NCBI GenBank assembly: GCA_040756475.1
Contig: JBFLZB010000028.1
Span: 1-33,920 of the forward strand
Source of the DNA: Thermodesulfobacteriota bacterium
Lineage (GTDB): Bacteria; Desulfobacterota; Deferrisomatia; Deferrisomatales; JACRMM01
Reading direction: 5' to 3'
DNA length: 33,920 nucleotides
Shown: positions 22,243 through 29,085 of the stretch, piece after piece
How the letters are laid out: every line of letters begins with the position of its first letter
Numbering within the stretch: position 1 is the stretch's first letter
Notes under the pieces: model-generated
Database searches by the model: none
Told to the model about the DNA's origin: nothing
The model's input: the letters and a program-made list of their open reading frames with translations, nothing else
Position numbers and translations under genes: made by a program

Positions 22243-23604
22243 CTACTCGTCGGGCCTGTCGGACCGGTCGGACCCGCCAGACCCGTCCGACGTGTCCGAC
22301 AGGCCGGGCGCCCCGCACCCCGGCCCCTCGCCGAAGAGCAGCGCCCGCTCCTCGGGGGAGAGGGCCTCCCGGGCCTGGTCCCGGAAGTTGTTCACCCCGG
22401 CGAAGAACTCGCGCATCATCGCCACCAGGAGGTAGCGCCCCCGGGGGGTCAGGGTCAGGGCCGCGGCGTCGTCCCGGGCAAAGGCGCCCGCCGCCTTGAG
22501 GAAGAGGTACTCCGCCGGGAGCCCCCGCTCCGGCGGCACCCCAAAGGCCTCCCGAAAGGCCCGCTTGTCGAGCCGCAGGCCAAACAGCCCCATCATGAGC
22601 CGGTAGCGCATCTGCTCTCGCGGGGGAAAGATCCGGGTTCCGGCGGCCGAGAGGCGCCCGGAGCCCACCGACTCCTCGTACTCTCGCAGGGAGAAGGTGT
22701 TGGCGTAGAGCGCCCCGCCCAGGTAGCTGAAGGAGCCGCTGCCCACCCCCACGTACTCCTCGTAGTCCACGATGTACTCATCGATCATCTGCCCGGCCTT
22801 GCGGGAAAAGGTCCACGCGGTGGCGGGCTCGAAGGCACCCTCCAGGGCCTCGGAGAGGAGCCGGTAGTAGCGGTGCTCCCGGGCATAGTCCACCCGGCCC
22901 ACGGTGCGGGCGAGCGAGCGGCGAACCGCCGGGGAGGTCATGAGGGGGTAGAAGGTGGTCTGGTTCGCCCCGGACTCCCGCAGGCACGCCACGTCGTGCA
23001 GGAGCGAGTCGGGGGTCTGGCTGGGGAAGTTGAAGATCATGTCCACGTTGAGGGAGTGGAAGCGGCCGGCGGTGTGCTGCAGGCGGGCGAGGATCTCTTC
23101 GCCGCTCCCGTACTTCTCGTAGCGGTCCATCTGGCGCAGCAGCGCGTCGTCGAAGCTCTGCACCCCCACCGAGAGGCGCTGCACCCGCTCCTCCAGGGCT
23201 TCCACGACTTCGGGGATCAGGTGGTTGGGGTTGGTCTCGCAGGAGACCTCCTGCACGGGAAAGAGCTCCCGGGCGAGGTCGAGGGTGCGGCAGAGCTCGT
23301 CGAGGAGGATCGTGGGGGTTCCCCCGCCCACGTACACCGAGGAGAAGCGGTAGCCCAGGTCGGCCACGAGGCGCATCTCGTCGCGCAGCCGCCCGAAGTA
23401 GCTGCGCGCCGGCTCCTCGGCGAAGGGGTACCGGTTGAACGAGCAGTAGGGGCACAGGCGCTGGCAGAAGGGCACGTGCAGGTAGAGCAGGTACTTGCCC
23501 CCGGGCCGGGGAGGGGGGAGGGTCACCTGGCGGCCCACCTCCAGGGAGAGGATGCGCCGGTTGGCGAACCGCAGGACGGTCGTGAGGATGCGCTCGGCCA
23601 GCAC
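22243..23604 (-). CDS. HemW/HemN-like radical SAM protein (coproporphyrinogen III oxidase family)
   Basis: 453 residues. The 4Fe-4S site is HVPFCQRLCPYCSF (C47, C51, C54), followed by VYVGGGTPTIL (SAM binding), SCETNPNHL, LSVGVQSFDD and a HemN-type C-terminal region. CQRLCPYCSF fits the family motif CxxxCxYCxF. Catalytic differences from true HemN cannot be judged, so a haem chaperone/HemW-like or methyltransferase-like role is possible. The last 20 residues (GLSDTSDGSGGSDRSDRPDE) are Ser-Asp-rich and come from a palindromic repeat in the DNA (22253-22305), so the end looks recently extended. It is coupled to the phosphatase gene. Confidence 0.82.
   Translation of the reverse strand: MLAERILTTVLRFANRRILSLEVGRQVTLPPPRPGGKYLLYLHVPFCQRLCPYCSFNRYPFAEEPARSYFGRLRDEMRLVADLGYRFSSVYVGGGTPTILLDELCRTLDLARELFPVQEVSCETNPNHLIPEVVEALEERVQRLSVGVQSFDDALLRQMDRYEKYGSGEEILARLQHTAGRFHSLNVDMIFNFPSQTPDSLLHDVACLRESGANQTTFYPLMTSPAVRRSLARTVGRVDYAREHRYYRLLSEALEGAFEPATAWTFSRKAGQMIDEYIVDYEEYVGVGSGSFSYLGGALYANTFSLREYEESVGSGRLSAAGTRIFPPREQMRYRLMMGLFGLRLDKRAFREAFGVPPERGLPAEYLFLKAAGAFARDDAAALTLTPRGRYLLVAMMREFFAGVNNFRDQAREALSPEERALLFGEGPGCGAPGLSDTSDGSGGSDRSDRPDE
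22253..22305. repeat. GTCCGAC-type inverted repeat at the 3' end of the radical SAM gene
   Basis: GGCCTGTCGGAC (22253-22264) pairs perfectly with GTCCGACAGGCC (22294-22305), with inner copies GGTCGGAC and GTCCGACG. The element lies within the last codons of the gene and produces its Ser-Asp-rich tail. Confidence 0.8.
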
Positions 23605-23711
23605 GGGAACCGGTGACCTCCTTGGGGGGTCGGAGAGCGGGAGGCTGCAGACCCCATCTCGCTAGAGACCCTTGAAGAGCGAAGAGCGTGATGCGTCGGT
23701 CAAGTTTTTGG

Positions 23712-23746
23712 GCGGGCCGGGTCCTCCGGGGAGGCCCCCGGCCCGC
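23712..23746. other. Strong GC hairpin
   Basis: GCGGGCCGGG pairs with CCCGGCCCGC, with an inner CCTCC-GG-GGAGG stem. It lies between the stop of the SH3 protein gene and the radical SAM gene. No T run follows on the minus strand, so it is not a standard terminator. Otherwise 23605-23779 shows nothing clear. Confidence 0.6.
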
Positions 23747-23779
23747 ACTCCCGCCTCCGCACTCTGAGGCACAGCTTCG

Positions 23780-24493
23780 CTAGGTGGAGAAACGCGACTT
23801 CTTCTTTCGGGTGAGGGCGCCCAGGACCCACCCCAGCGTCAGGACCCCGGCTCCGGCGAGGAACCACCGGATGGCCCAGGAGCGGCCAAGGGTGGACTTC
23901 TCCGCCTCCAGGCGGCCCACGGCTTCCCGCAGCTCGCCGGTCTGGGCGCGCAGGCGGTCCCTCTCCTCGGTCACCTCGGCCACGTTCTGGGAGGCCTGGA
24001 GGAGGCGTTCGTACCGCTCCCGTACGTCCTGGAGCTCTCGCGCCGCCTGCTCGGCCTCGCCCCGGACCGCCGCGAGCTCTTGCTGGAGCTCGGTTGCCGA
24101 CGAGGCCTGGGCCCTGCGGGCGGCTTCCAGCTCGGCCGTCGCCCGGTCCCGATCCTCCTCCAGGGTCCGCAGCCGATTGCGCAGGCGCGAAACCTCTTCC
24201 TGGAGGCGGGCGGCGACGACCGCGGCCGGGACCTCGGTGGCCGCGTACTGCTCGGCGACCCACCCCTCTTCTCCCTGGCCGGTGCGCACCCGCAGGAACC
24301 CGGGCCGGGACTCCAGGATCTGGAGCGACTCCCCCGTGCGCAGCAGGCGGATCGTGGGGGCGTTGGCCTGGGGCGCCTCCCGCAGGTTCACCAGGAGCAC
24401 GTCGGTGATGTAGCGGGTCTCGGCGCCGCCGAAAGCCGGCGCGAGGACGGCGGCCGTCAACAGCACAGCCAGGGCGACTGCGGATCTTCCCAT
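23780..24493 (-). CDS. SH3-domain, coiled-coil membrane protein (TIGR04211/YgiM-like)
   Basis: 237 residues. Signal peptide (MGRSAVALAVLLTAAVLAPAFG), then an SH3b domain (about 26-85: RYITDVLLVNLREAPQANAPTIRLLRTGESLQILE...GWVAEQY). A long coiled coil follows (about 95-200, heavy in Glu, Arg, Leu), then a C-terminal membrane helix (AIRWFLAGAGVLTLGWVLGALT) and a basic tail (RKKKSRFST). That order is the same as in YgiM and the TIGR04211 group. SH3b would face the periplasm and may contact peptidoglycan; the exact role is unknown. The start has GGAGG upstream. The 217-bp gap to the divergent DUF192 gene must hold promoters for both, but none is clear. Confidence 0.82.
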   Translation of the reverse strand: MGRSAVALAVLLTAAVLAPAFGGAETRYITDVLLVNLREAPQANAPTIRLLRTGESLQILESRPGFLRVRTGQGEEGWVAEQYAATEVPAAVVAARLQEEVSRLRNRLRTLEEDRDRATAELEAARRAQASSATELQQELAAVRGEAEQAARELQDVRERYERLLQASQNVAEVTEERDRLRAQTGELREAVGRLEAEKSTLGRSWAIRWFLAGAGVLTLGWVLGALTRKKKSRFST

Positions 24494-24710
24494 CGTCACC
24501 TCCCGGGGACCGGCGCCCCGCAGGCCCGGCCTTTCCCCGGAGTTCTTGTAGCAGGCGATCGCGCTGCCCGTCAAACCGGTGGAGGCTCCGGTGCAGGCTG
24601 CGGAGCCGCTCCCGTTTCCGGGCCGTCCTGGGGTAGCATGGCGGGCGAGGAAGCGTTCGATTCTCCCATGCCCCGGTCCGGCCACGGACAGCGGGCGGAA
24701 AGGCGGTGTC

Positions 24711-25205
24711 GTGCGGCAACGGCGGATCGGGAGCCCGTTGGCGGCAGCCCTGCTCCTGGCGGGGGTTCTCCTCATGACCGGTGCCCGGGCGGCGTCGGCC
24801 CAGGGCGCGCTGCCGGCGTTCCCCCGGGCCGAGGTCGAAGTGCGCGCCGCCGGGGGAAACTACCGCTTCGCGGTCGAGGTGGCCGCCACGCCGCTCCACC
24901 GGGAGCGGGGGTTCATGTTTCGCACCGAGCTCGCCCCCGACGCGGGCATGCTCTTCGTCCACGAGGCCGAGCGGGAGGTGGCCATGTGGATGAAGAACAC
25001 CTTGATCCCCCTGGACATGCTCTTCCTCGCCGCCGACGGCACCATCGTGCGGATCGAGGAGAGCACCGAGCCCCTCTCGCTTCGCACCATCTCGTCCGGC
25101 GCGCCGGTCAAGGGGGTGCTGGAGCTCCCGGGGGGAACATCGAGGCGGCTCGGCATCGTGCCCGGCGACCGCGTCGTGCACTCCGCCTTTGCCGCCGGCG
25201 GGTAG
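24711..25205 (+). CDS. DUF192-family exported protein
   Basis: 164 residues from a GTG at 24711, chosen because a basic n-region and hydrophobic signal segment (SPLAAALLLAGVLLMTGARAASAQ) follow directly. The mature part has the DUF192 hallmarks: RERGFMFRTELAPDAGMLFVHEAEREVAMWMKNTLIPLDMLFL and then a PVKGVLELPGGTSRRLGI end. The family is a small beta fold of unknown function, usually exported as here. No operon partner is evident; the next gene is lexA, 296 bp away, beyond a palindromic element. Confidence 0.85.
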   Translation: MRQRRIGSPLAAALLLAGVLLMTGARAASAQGALPAFPRAEVEVRAAGGNYRFAVEVAATPLHRERGFMFRTELAPDAGMLFVHEAEREVAMWMKNTLIPLDMLFLAADGTIVRIEESTEPLSLRTISSGAPVKGVLELPGGTSRRLGIVPGDRVVHSAFAAGG

Positions 25206-25240
25206 GCCCGCCCCCCCAGAAGCCACCAGAAAGTTCTGGG

Positions 25241-25398
25241 GCGGGGTCCGGGAGCCGCGGAGCGCAGCCCCGTACCGCCTCGACCGATCCGCCATAGCCG
25301 GTGAACACCGGTGAAGCCGGACGCACCGGCTGCGCGAAGGGCCTCTCATCCAAATGGCGCGGATTACGGGGCGAAGCGCAGGGGCTCCCGGACCCCGC
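25241..25398. repeat. Long imperfect palindrome (MITE-like)
   Basis: GCGGGGTCCGGGAGCC (25241-25256) is the perfect reverse complement of 25383-25398. Inward, GCGCAGCCCCGTA pairs with TACGGGGCGAAGCGC apart from a few bases, and GATCCGCCAT with ATGGCGCGGAT. In the centre AGCCGGTG (25296) pairs with CACCGGCT (25324) around a CACCGGTG palindrome. The whole 158 bp can fold into one cruciform. No open frame of its own is convincing. Confidence 0.8.
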
Positions 25399-25436
25399 TT
25401 GCCTCCCAGGTGGTGGATCCAGGCCCCTTCCTTCCC

Positions 25437-25457
25437 TTGACATGCCATACATATGTC
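25437..25457 (+). promoter_or_regulatory. Candidate lexA promoter and self-operator
   Basis: TTGACA (25437-25442) is a consensus -35. GACAT (25439) and ATGTC (25453) form an inverted repeat across it with a CATATG centre. The element lies 45 bp before the lexA start in an AT-richer patch. Self-repression by this LexA is inferred; the operator is not the E. coli type. Confidence 0.45.
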
Positions 25458-25501
25458 TGCAATTCTTGCCCCGTGGCACCCCGACGTCTGGAGGGGAGAG
25501 C

Positions 25502-26101
25502 ATGGGCAAGACGCCGCCGGGGGAGACCCGGCAGAAGGTCTTCGCGTTCGTGCGGGAACGGCTCCTGGCGGGCCGGCCCCCCACGGTGCGGGAGGTCCAG
25601 GAGGCCCTGGGCTTCCGGGCCGTCCAGACCGCCCGCCAGCACCTGGAGGGCCTGGTAGCCGAAGGGAGGCTCGCGGCCGACCGAGGGGTGGCCCGGGGCT
25701 ACCGGCTGCCGGGGCGGGGCCGCCCGCCGGTACTGATCCCGCTCCTGGGGCGCGTCCCCGCCGGCCCCCTGGACACCGCCGTGGAGGACCGGGAGGGCTA
25801 TCTCCCCGCGGCGCCCCCGGGGGAGGGCGAGGAGCTCTTCGCCCTACGGGTGCAGGGCGAGAGCATGACCGGGGCCGGCCTCCTGCCCGGCGACGTGGTC
25901 ATCGTGCGCCGCCAGCCCACGGCCCGGAGCGGCCAGATCGTGGTGGCCCGGGTGGGGGACGAGGCCACGGTCAAGCGCCTGCGCCTGCGGCGGGGCCGGC
26001 CCGAGCTCCACCCCGAGAACCCCACCTTCGAGGTCCTCGTCCCCGACCCGGCGGAGCTCGAGATCCTGGGGGTGGTGGTCGAGCTGCGGCGCAGGATGTG
26101 A
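25502..26101 (+). CDS. lexA: LexA repressor (mutasome-linked type)
   Basis: 199 residues. Winged-helix domain (about 8-70: RQKVFAFVRERLLAGRPPTVREVQEALGF), then a linker and the S24 protease domain. The self-cleavage site is A87-G88 (GRVPAGPL), the nucleophile S121 (VQGESMTGAGL) and the general base K158 (DEATVKRL). The ATG has GGAGGGGAG upstream. It is followed at 33 bp by imuA, so it heads the lexA-imuA-imuB-dnaE2 series found in many bacteria. It would repress the cassette and cleave itself when RecA filaments form. Confidence 0.95.
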   Translation: MGKTPPGETRQKVFAFVRERLLAGRPPTVREVQEALGFRAVQTARQHLEGLVAEGRLAADRGVARGYRLPGRGRPPVLIPLLGRVPAGPLDTAVEDREGYLPAAPPGEGEELFALRVQGESMTGAGLLPGDVVIVRRQPTARSGQIVVARVGDEATVKRLRLRRGRPELHPENPTFEVLVPDPAELEILGVVVELRRRM

Positions 26102-26134
26102 GAGGGGGTTTTGTCTTCCCCCGAGAGGGCACCC

Positions 26135-26779
26135 ATGGCCCACATCGCCCTGGAGCGCGCGGACATCACGTCGGCGTACCGCCTGCCCACGGCGGAGCCG
26201 GCCTCGGAGAGCCGGTGGGAGCTGGCGGCCCTGGTCGGGCGGCTTGTCGAGGTCTCGGGGGCCGGCCCCTCGGCCGCCCTCACCCTGGCCTTCGGGGTGG
26301 TGCTCGACGCCCAGCGCCGGGGGGAGCCCGCGGCCTGGATTGCGGGGACCGAGAGCGCCTTCTTCCCCCCCGACGCCGCCGAGGGGGGAGTGGACCTGGC
26401 GTGCCTGCCCGTCGTCCGGGTGCCGGACGCCGGCCGGGCCCTGCGGGCCGCGGACCACCTGGTCCGCTCCGGGGCCTTTAGTCTGGTGGTCCTGGATCTC
26501 GGGGGGGGAGAGGGAGTCCGGCTCCCCCTGCCGGCCTTGACCCGCCTGGGGGGGCTCGCCGCCCGGCACGGCACGGCGCTCCTCTTCCTGACCCGGAAGG
26601 GGAGGGGGGAGCCCTCCCTGGGCTCCCTGGTGTCGCTCCGGGCCGAGGCGGTGCGGGAGGGCCTTGGAGGCCAGGAGGGCGGCCGGTTCGCCTGCCGGGT
26701 CCGGGCCCTCAAGGACAAGCGCCGCGGGCCCGGGTGGGAGGGGGAGGAGCTCTGCCGTGGACCGGATGGCCTGCGTTGA
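26135..26779 (+). CDS. imuA: ImuA-like RecA-fold protein
   Basis: 214 residues. The ATG at 26135 is preferred to an upstream TTG because GAGAGGG precedes it. The fold follows RecA/ImuA: RWELAALVGRLVEVSGAGPSAALTLAFGVV in place of the P-loop region, with no Lys of a true Walker A, then PAAWIAGTES, FSLVVLDLGGG (Walker B position) and RHGTALLFLTRK. ImuA proteins are known to have lost or reduced ATPase function and to link RecA to the mutasome. It overlaps imuB by 23 bp. Identification is by context plus fold; sequence conservation is low. Confidence 0.8.
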   Translation: MAHIALERADITSAYRLPTAEPASESRWELAALVGRLVEVSGAGPSAALTLAFGVVLDAQRRGEPAAWIAGTESAFFPPDAAEGGVDLACLPVVRVPDAGRALRAADHLVRSGAFSLVVLDLGGGEGVRLPLPALTRLGGLAARHGTALLFLTRKGRGEPSLGSLVSLRAEAVREGLGGQEGGRFACRVRALKDKRRGPGWEGEELCRGPDGLR

Positions 26780-28301
26780 CGTCCCGGCGCTCCCCCTCCA
26801 GCTCCTCCTCAAGCGAAGCCCCGGCTGGGCCTCGGGTCCCGCGGCGGTGGTGGACCGGGACCGGGCCCAGGGCGTGCTTCTCTGGGTCAACGGGGCGGCC
26901 CGGGGGTGCGGGGTGCTCCCCGGGATGCGCTACGCGGCGGGGCTCTCGCTCGCGGGGGAACTGCGGGCCGGCGAGGTGCCGGAGGCCGAGATCCGGGACG
27001 GGGTCGCCCTCCTGGCCGAGCGCCTGCGGCGCTTCACCCCCGACGTGGAGCCCGCGGCGGCGGAGCCCGGGGTCTTCTGGCTGGGGGCCGGGGGGCTGGG
27101 GCGCCTGTGGCGCTCGGCCCGGCAGTGGGCCCGGGAGCTCCGGGCGGACCTGGAGGGTGTGGGCTTTACGAGCCGCGCCGCCGTGGGGTTTAGCCGCTTC
27201 GGCACCTACGCCGCGGCCCGGGCCGGGCTGGGGGGAGGCCTCGCCCTGTTTCGCACCCCGGCGGAGGAGGAGAGGGCGGCCCGGAAGATCGCGCTCCGGG
27301 ACCTGGGCCTTCCCCCGGCCCTGCGAGACGCCCTGGAGCGGCTCGGGGTGGGCACCGTGGGGGCCTTCCTGGCCCTGCCCGCCGATGGCGTGCGGGAGCG
27401 CTTCGGGCCCGGGGCCCACCGGCTCCACCGCCTCGCCTCGGGGCGCGCCTGGGCCCCCCTGGAGCCCGCCCCGGCCCCCGAGCCCCTGGCCCGGCGCCTG
27501 GATCTGGACGAGCCCGAGGCCGACGTCTACCGCCTTCTCTTCCTGGTCAAGCGCCTCCTCGACCCGCTCCTCGAGGCCCTGGCGGCGCGGCGCGAGGCCC
27601 TGGCGGCCCTGGAGTTGCGCTTCTCTCTCGATGGTCCGATGGGGAATGGGCCGGGCGGCAGCGCCGGAGAGCGGGTGGAGCGCCTGCGCTCCGCCGCCCC
27701 CACCCTGGACGGCCGCCAGCTCCTGAACCTGGTGCACCTGCGCCTGGAAAGCGCGGGCCTCGGCGCGGGCGTCCTGGGGCTCGTTTTGACTGTCGAGCCG
27801 GCCCCCGCCACCGCTGCCCAGCTCGACCTCTTCGCTGCCCTGGGGGGGGCGTCCCGGCGGGACCCCGAGGCGGCCGACCGGGCCCTGGCCCGGCTCCGGG
27901 CCGAGCTGGGGGAGGCCGCCGTGGTGCGGGCCGTCCTGTGCGAGGGGCACCTGCCCGAGGCCCGCTTCCGGTGGGAGCCCCTGGAGCGGATGCCCCGGGC
28001 CGAGCCCCGGGTGGCCCCGGCGAGGGGGAGCGGCAGGGGGCGGCCCCTGGTGCGCCGCCTCTGGGCCCGCGCGGTGCCGCTGCCGCCGCTCGGGCGCCAC
28101 GACCCCGACGGCTGGCTCCTGGCCGGCGAGGCGTGCGGCCCGGTGGACGAGAAGACCGGCCCCTATATCGTGAGCGGCGGCTGGTGGCGGCGCCCGGTCC
28201 ACCGGGAGTACCACTTCGCCCGCATGCGCAACGGCGAGCTCTTCTGGATCTACTACGACCGCCCCCGCCGCCGGTGGTTCCTGCACGGGGCGGTGGAGTG
28301 A
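26757..28301 (+). CDS. imuB: ImuB, catalytically inactive Y-family polymerase-like protein
   Basis: 514 residues. The GTG at 26757 was chosen because GGAGGAG lies seven bases upstream; the ATG at 26766 is too far from it. It starts MDRMACVDVPALPLQLLLKRSP, where a true Y polymerase would have the D-x-F-F metal site. The palm SxDE motif is also missing. SRAAVGFSRFGTYAAARAG, a helix-hairpin-helix region (IALRDLGLPPALRDALERLGVGTVGAFLAL) and the long C-terminal tail with RRPVHREYHFARMRNGELFWIYYDRPRRRWFLHG are typical ImuB features. It serves as the scaffold joining the beta clamp, ImuA and DnaE2. A beta-clamp motif is plausible near AAQLDLF (QLDLF). Confidence 0.93.
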   Translation: MDRMACVDVPALPLQLLLKRSPGWASGPAAVVDRDRAQGVLLWVNGAARGCGVLPGMRYAAGLSLAGELRAGEVPEAEIRDGVALLAERLRRFTPDVEPAAAEPGVFWLGAGGLGRLWRSARQWARELRADLEGVGFTSRAAVGFSRFGTYAAARAGLGGGLALFRTPAEEERAARKIALRDLGLPPALRDALERLGVGTVGAFLALPADGVRERFGPGAHRLHRLASGRAWAPLEPAPAPEPLARRLDLDEPEADVYRLLFLVKRLLDPLLEALAARREALAALELRFSLDGPMGNGPGGSAGERVERLRSAAPTLDGRQLLNLVHLRLESAGLGAGVLGLVLTVEPAPATAAQLDLFAALGGASRRDPEAADRALARLRAELGEAAVVRAVLCEGHLPEARFRWEPLERMPRAEPRVAPARGSGRGRPLVRRLWARAVPLPPLGRHDPDGWLLAGEACGPVDEKTGPYIVSGGWWRRPVHREYHFARMRNGELFWIYYDRPRRRWFLHGAVE

Positions 28302-28328
28302 GCCTCGAACGGAAAGAATCTTAGAATC

Positions 28329-28348
28329 TTAGACAGGATAACAGGATG
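28329..28348. repeat. Direct repeat left of the hicBA-like insert
   Basis: The 20 bases beginning TTAGACAGGATAACAGG are repeated exactly at 28995-29014. Together they bracket about 650 bp lying between imuB and dnaE2. Confidence 0.85.
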
Positions 28349-28373
28349 GGTTTTTTTGATGCCAACCACAGGC

Positions 28374-28567
28374 TTAGAACTGCTTGGGCAGGCCGGCTTG
28401 CTTGAGGACGGCGTTGGCGGTGTGGCGGGACTTGATCTTGTGGTCCACGGGGAAGCGAATGCCGGTGAGGGGGCTGTACCAGATTTCGTGGTCGCCTTTG
28501 CCCGGCGCTCGAAGCGGCAACCGGCAGCGGCAAGGACCGCCTTGAGCTTCGGGGCATAGTCTCCCAT
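28374..28567 (-). pseudogene. HicA-family toxin, frameshifted
   Basis: From an ATG at 28567 the frame reads MGDYAPKLKAVLAAAGCRFERRAK. The match continues one frame over as GDHEIWYSPLTGIRFPVDHK and on to LPKQF and TAA. This is a normal HicA of about 64 residues, with the catalytic His in GDHEIW, broken by loss of one base, probably in the GGG run near 28500. Either the toxin is dead or the base is a sequence error. The ATG overlaps the stop of the HicB-like gene (TGATG). Confidence 0.72.
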
Positions 28568-28803
28568 CAGTTGGCGCAGAGGCGAACGGTCTCGAAACGG
28601 CGGGTGAGGAGCTCGAAGGGGACTTCGGTCAGGCCGGTTTCGCCGTTGGCCTCCAGGAGTTCGGGGATCATGACCCGGAGCTTGTCGACCAGCATCTCCA
28701 TGGTCTCGGCCTCGGTAGCCAGGCCGGGCACGTCGTCGCTGGTGGCGACCCAGACCCGCGCTTCCTCGTCCCACTCCGCATGTACGAACAGACTCTTCGT
28801 CAT
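28567..28803 (-). CDS. DUF1902 / HicB-like antitoxin
   Basis: 78 residues from an ATG at 28803. MTKSLFVHAEWDEEARVWVATSDDVPGLATEAETMEMLVDKLRVMIPELLEANG is the HicB-type degenerate RNase-H fold of DUF1902 proteins. It lies directly before a HicA-type gene and overlaps it, the antitoxin-first arrangement. A separate DNA-binding domain is not seen, so regulation, if any, is through the complex or absent. The pair runs opposite to the mutagenesis genes on both sides, which marks it as an insert. Confidence 0.78.
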   Translation of the reverse strand: MTKSLFVHAEWDEEARVWVATSDDVPGLATEAETMEMLVDKLRVMIPELLEANGETGLTEVPFELLTRRFETVRLCAN

Positions 28804-28905
28804 CGCCGCCTCGCTCCGAGCCAAGGTCAACCGCCCCACAGGGCCCGTGTAGCACGGACACCCAACCCCGTCAACGCGGGGGGACGCGGGAGACGCGGGA
28901 GAGTC

Positions 28906-28979
28906 GTAGGTCGGATTCGCGAAGCGCCATCCGACACTCTTTTCCGTCGGGTTACGCTCCTCGGGCTAACCCGACCTGC
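28906..28979. repeat. GTAGGTCGG-type palindromic intergenic element
   Basis: Begins GTAGGTCGGATTCGCGAAGC and ends GGGCTAACCCGACCTGC. Its two ends and two inner parts (CCATCCGAC and GTCGGGTTA) pair in an imperfect hairpin. Elements of this wording are common between genes in several proteobacteria. It fills the space between the HicB-like gene and the right-hand direct repeat. Confidence 0.7.
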
Positions 28980-28994
28980 ATGACTGCAAGAACT

Positions 28995-29014
28995 TTAGAC
29001 AGGATAACAGGATG
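28995..29014. repeat. Direct repeat right of the hicBA-like insert
   Basis: Exact second copy of the 20 bases at 28329-28348. It continues into GATGAACAGGATG, and an inverted version (ATCCTGCCCATCCTGTGATCC, near 29047) follows, so the right end can form a hairpin upstream of dnaE2. Confidence 0.85.
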
Positions 29015-29085
29015 AACAGGATGTGTCTTTGTTCTGAAGGAGCTCTATCCTGCCCATCCTGTGATCCGGTCCAAAATGTCTTCCC

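Noticed and set aside
23712-23746. Intrinsic terminator for the SH3 protein gene
   Set aside because: The hairpin is strong but on the minus strand it is followed by an A run, not a T run.
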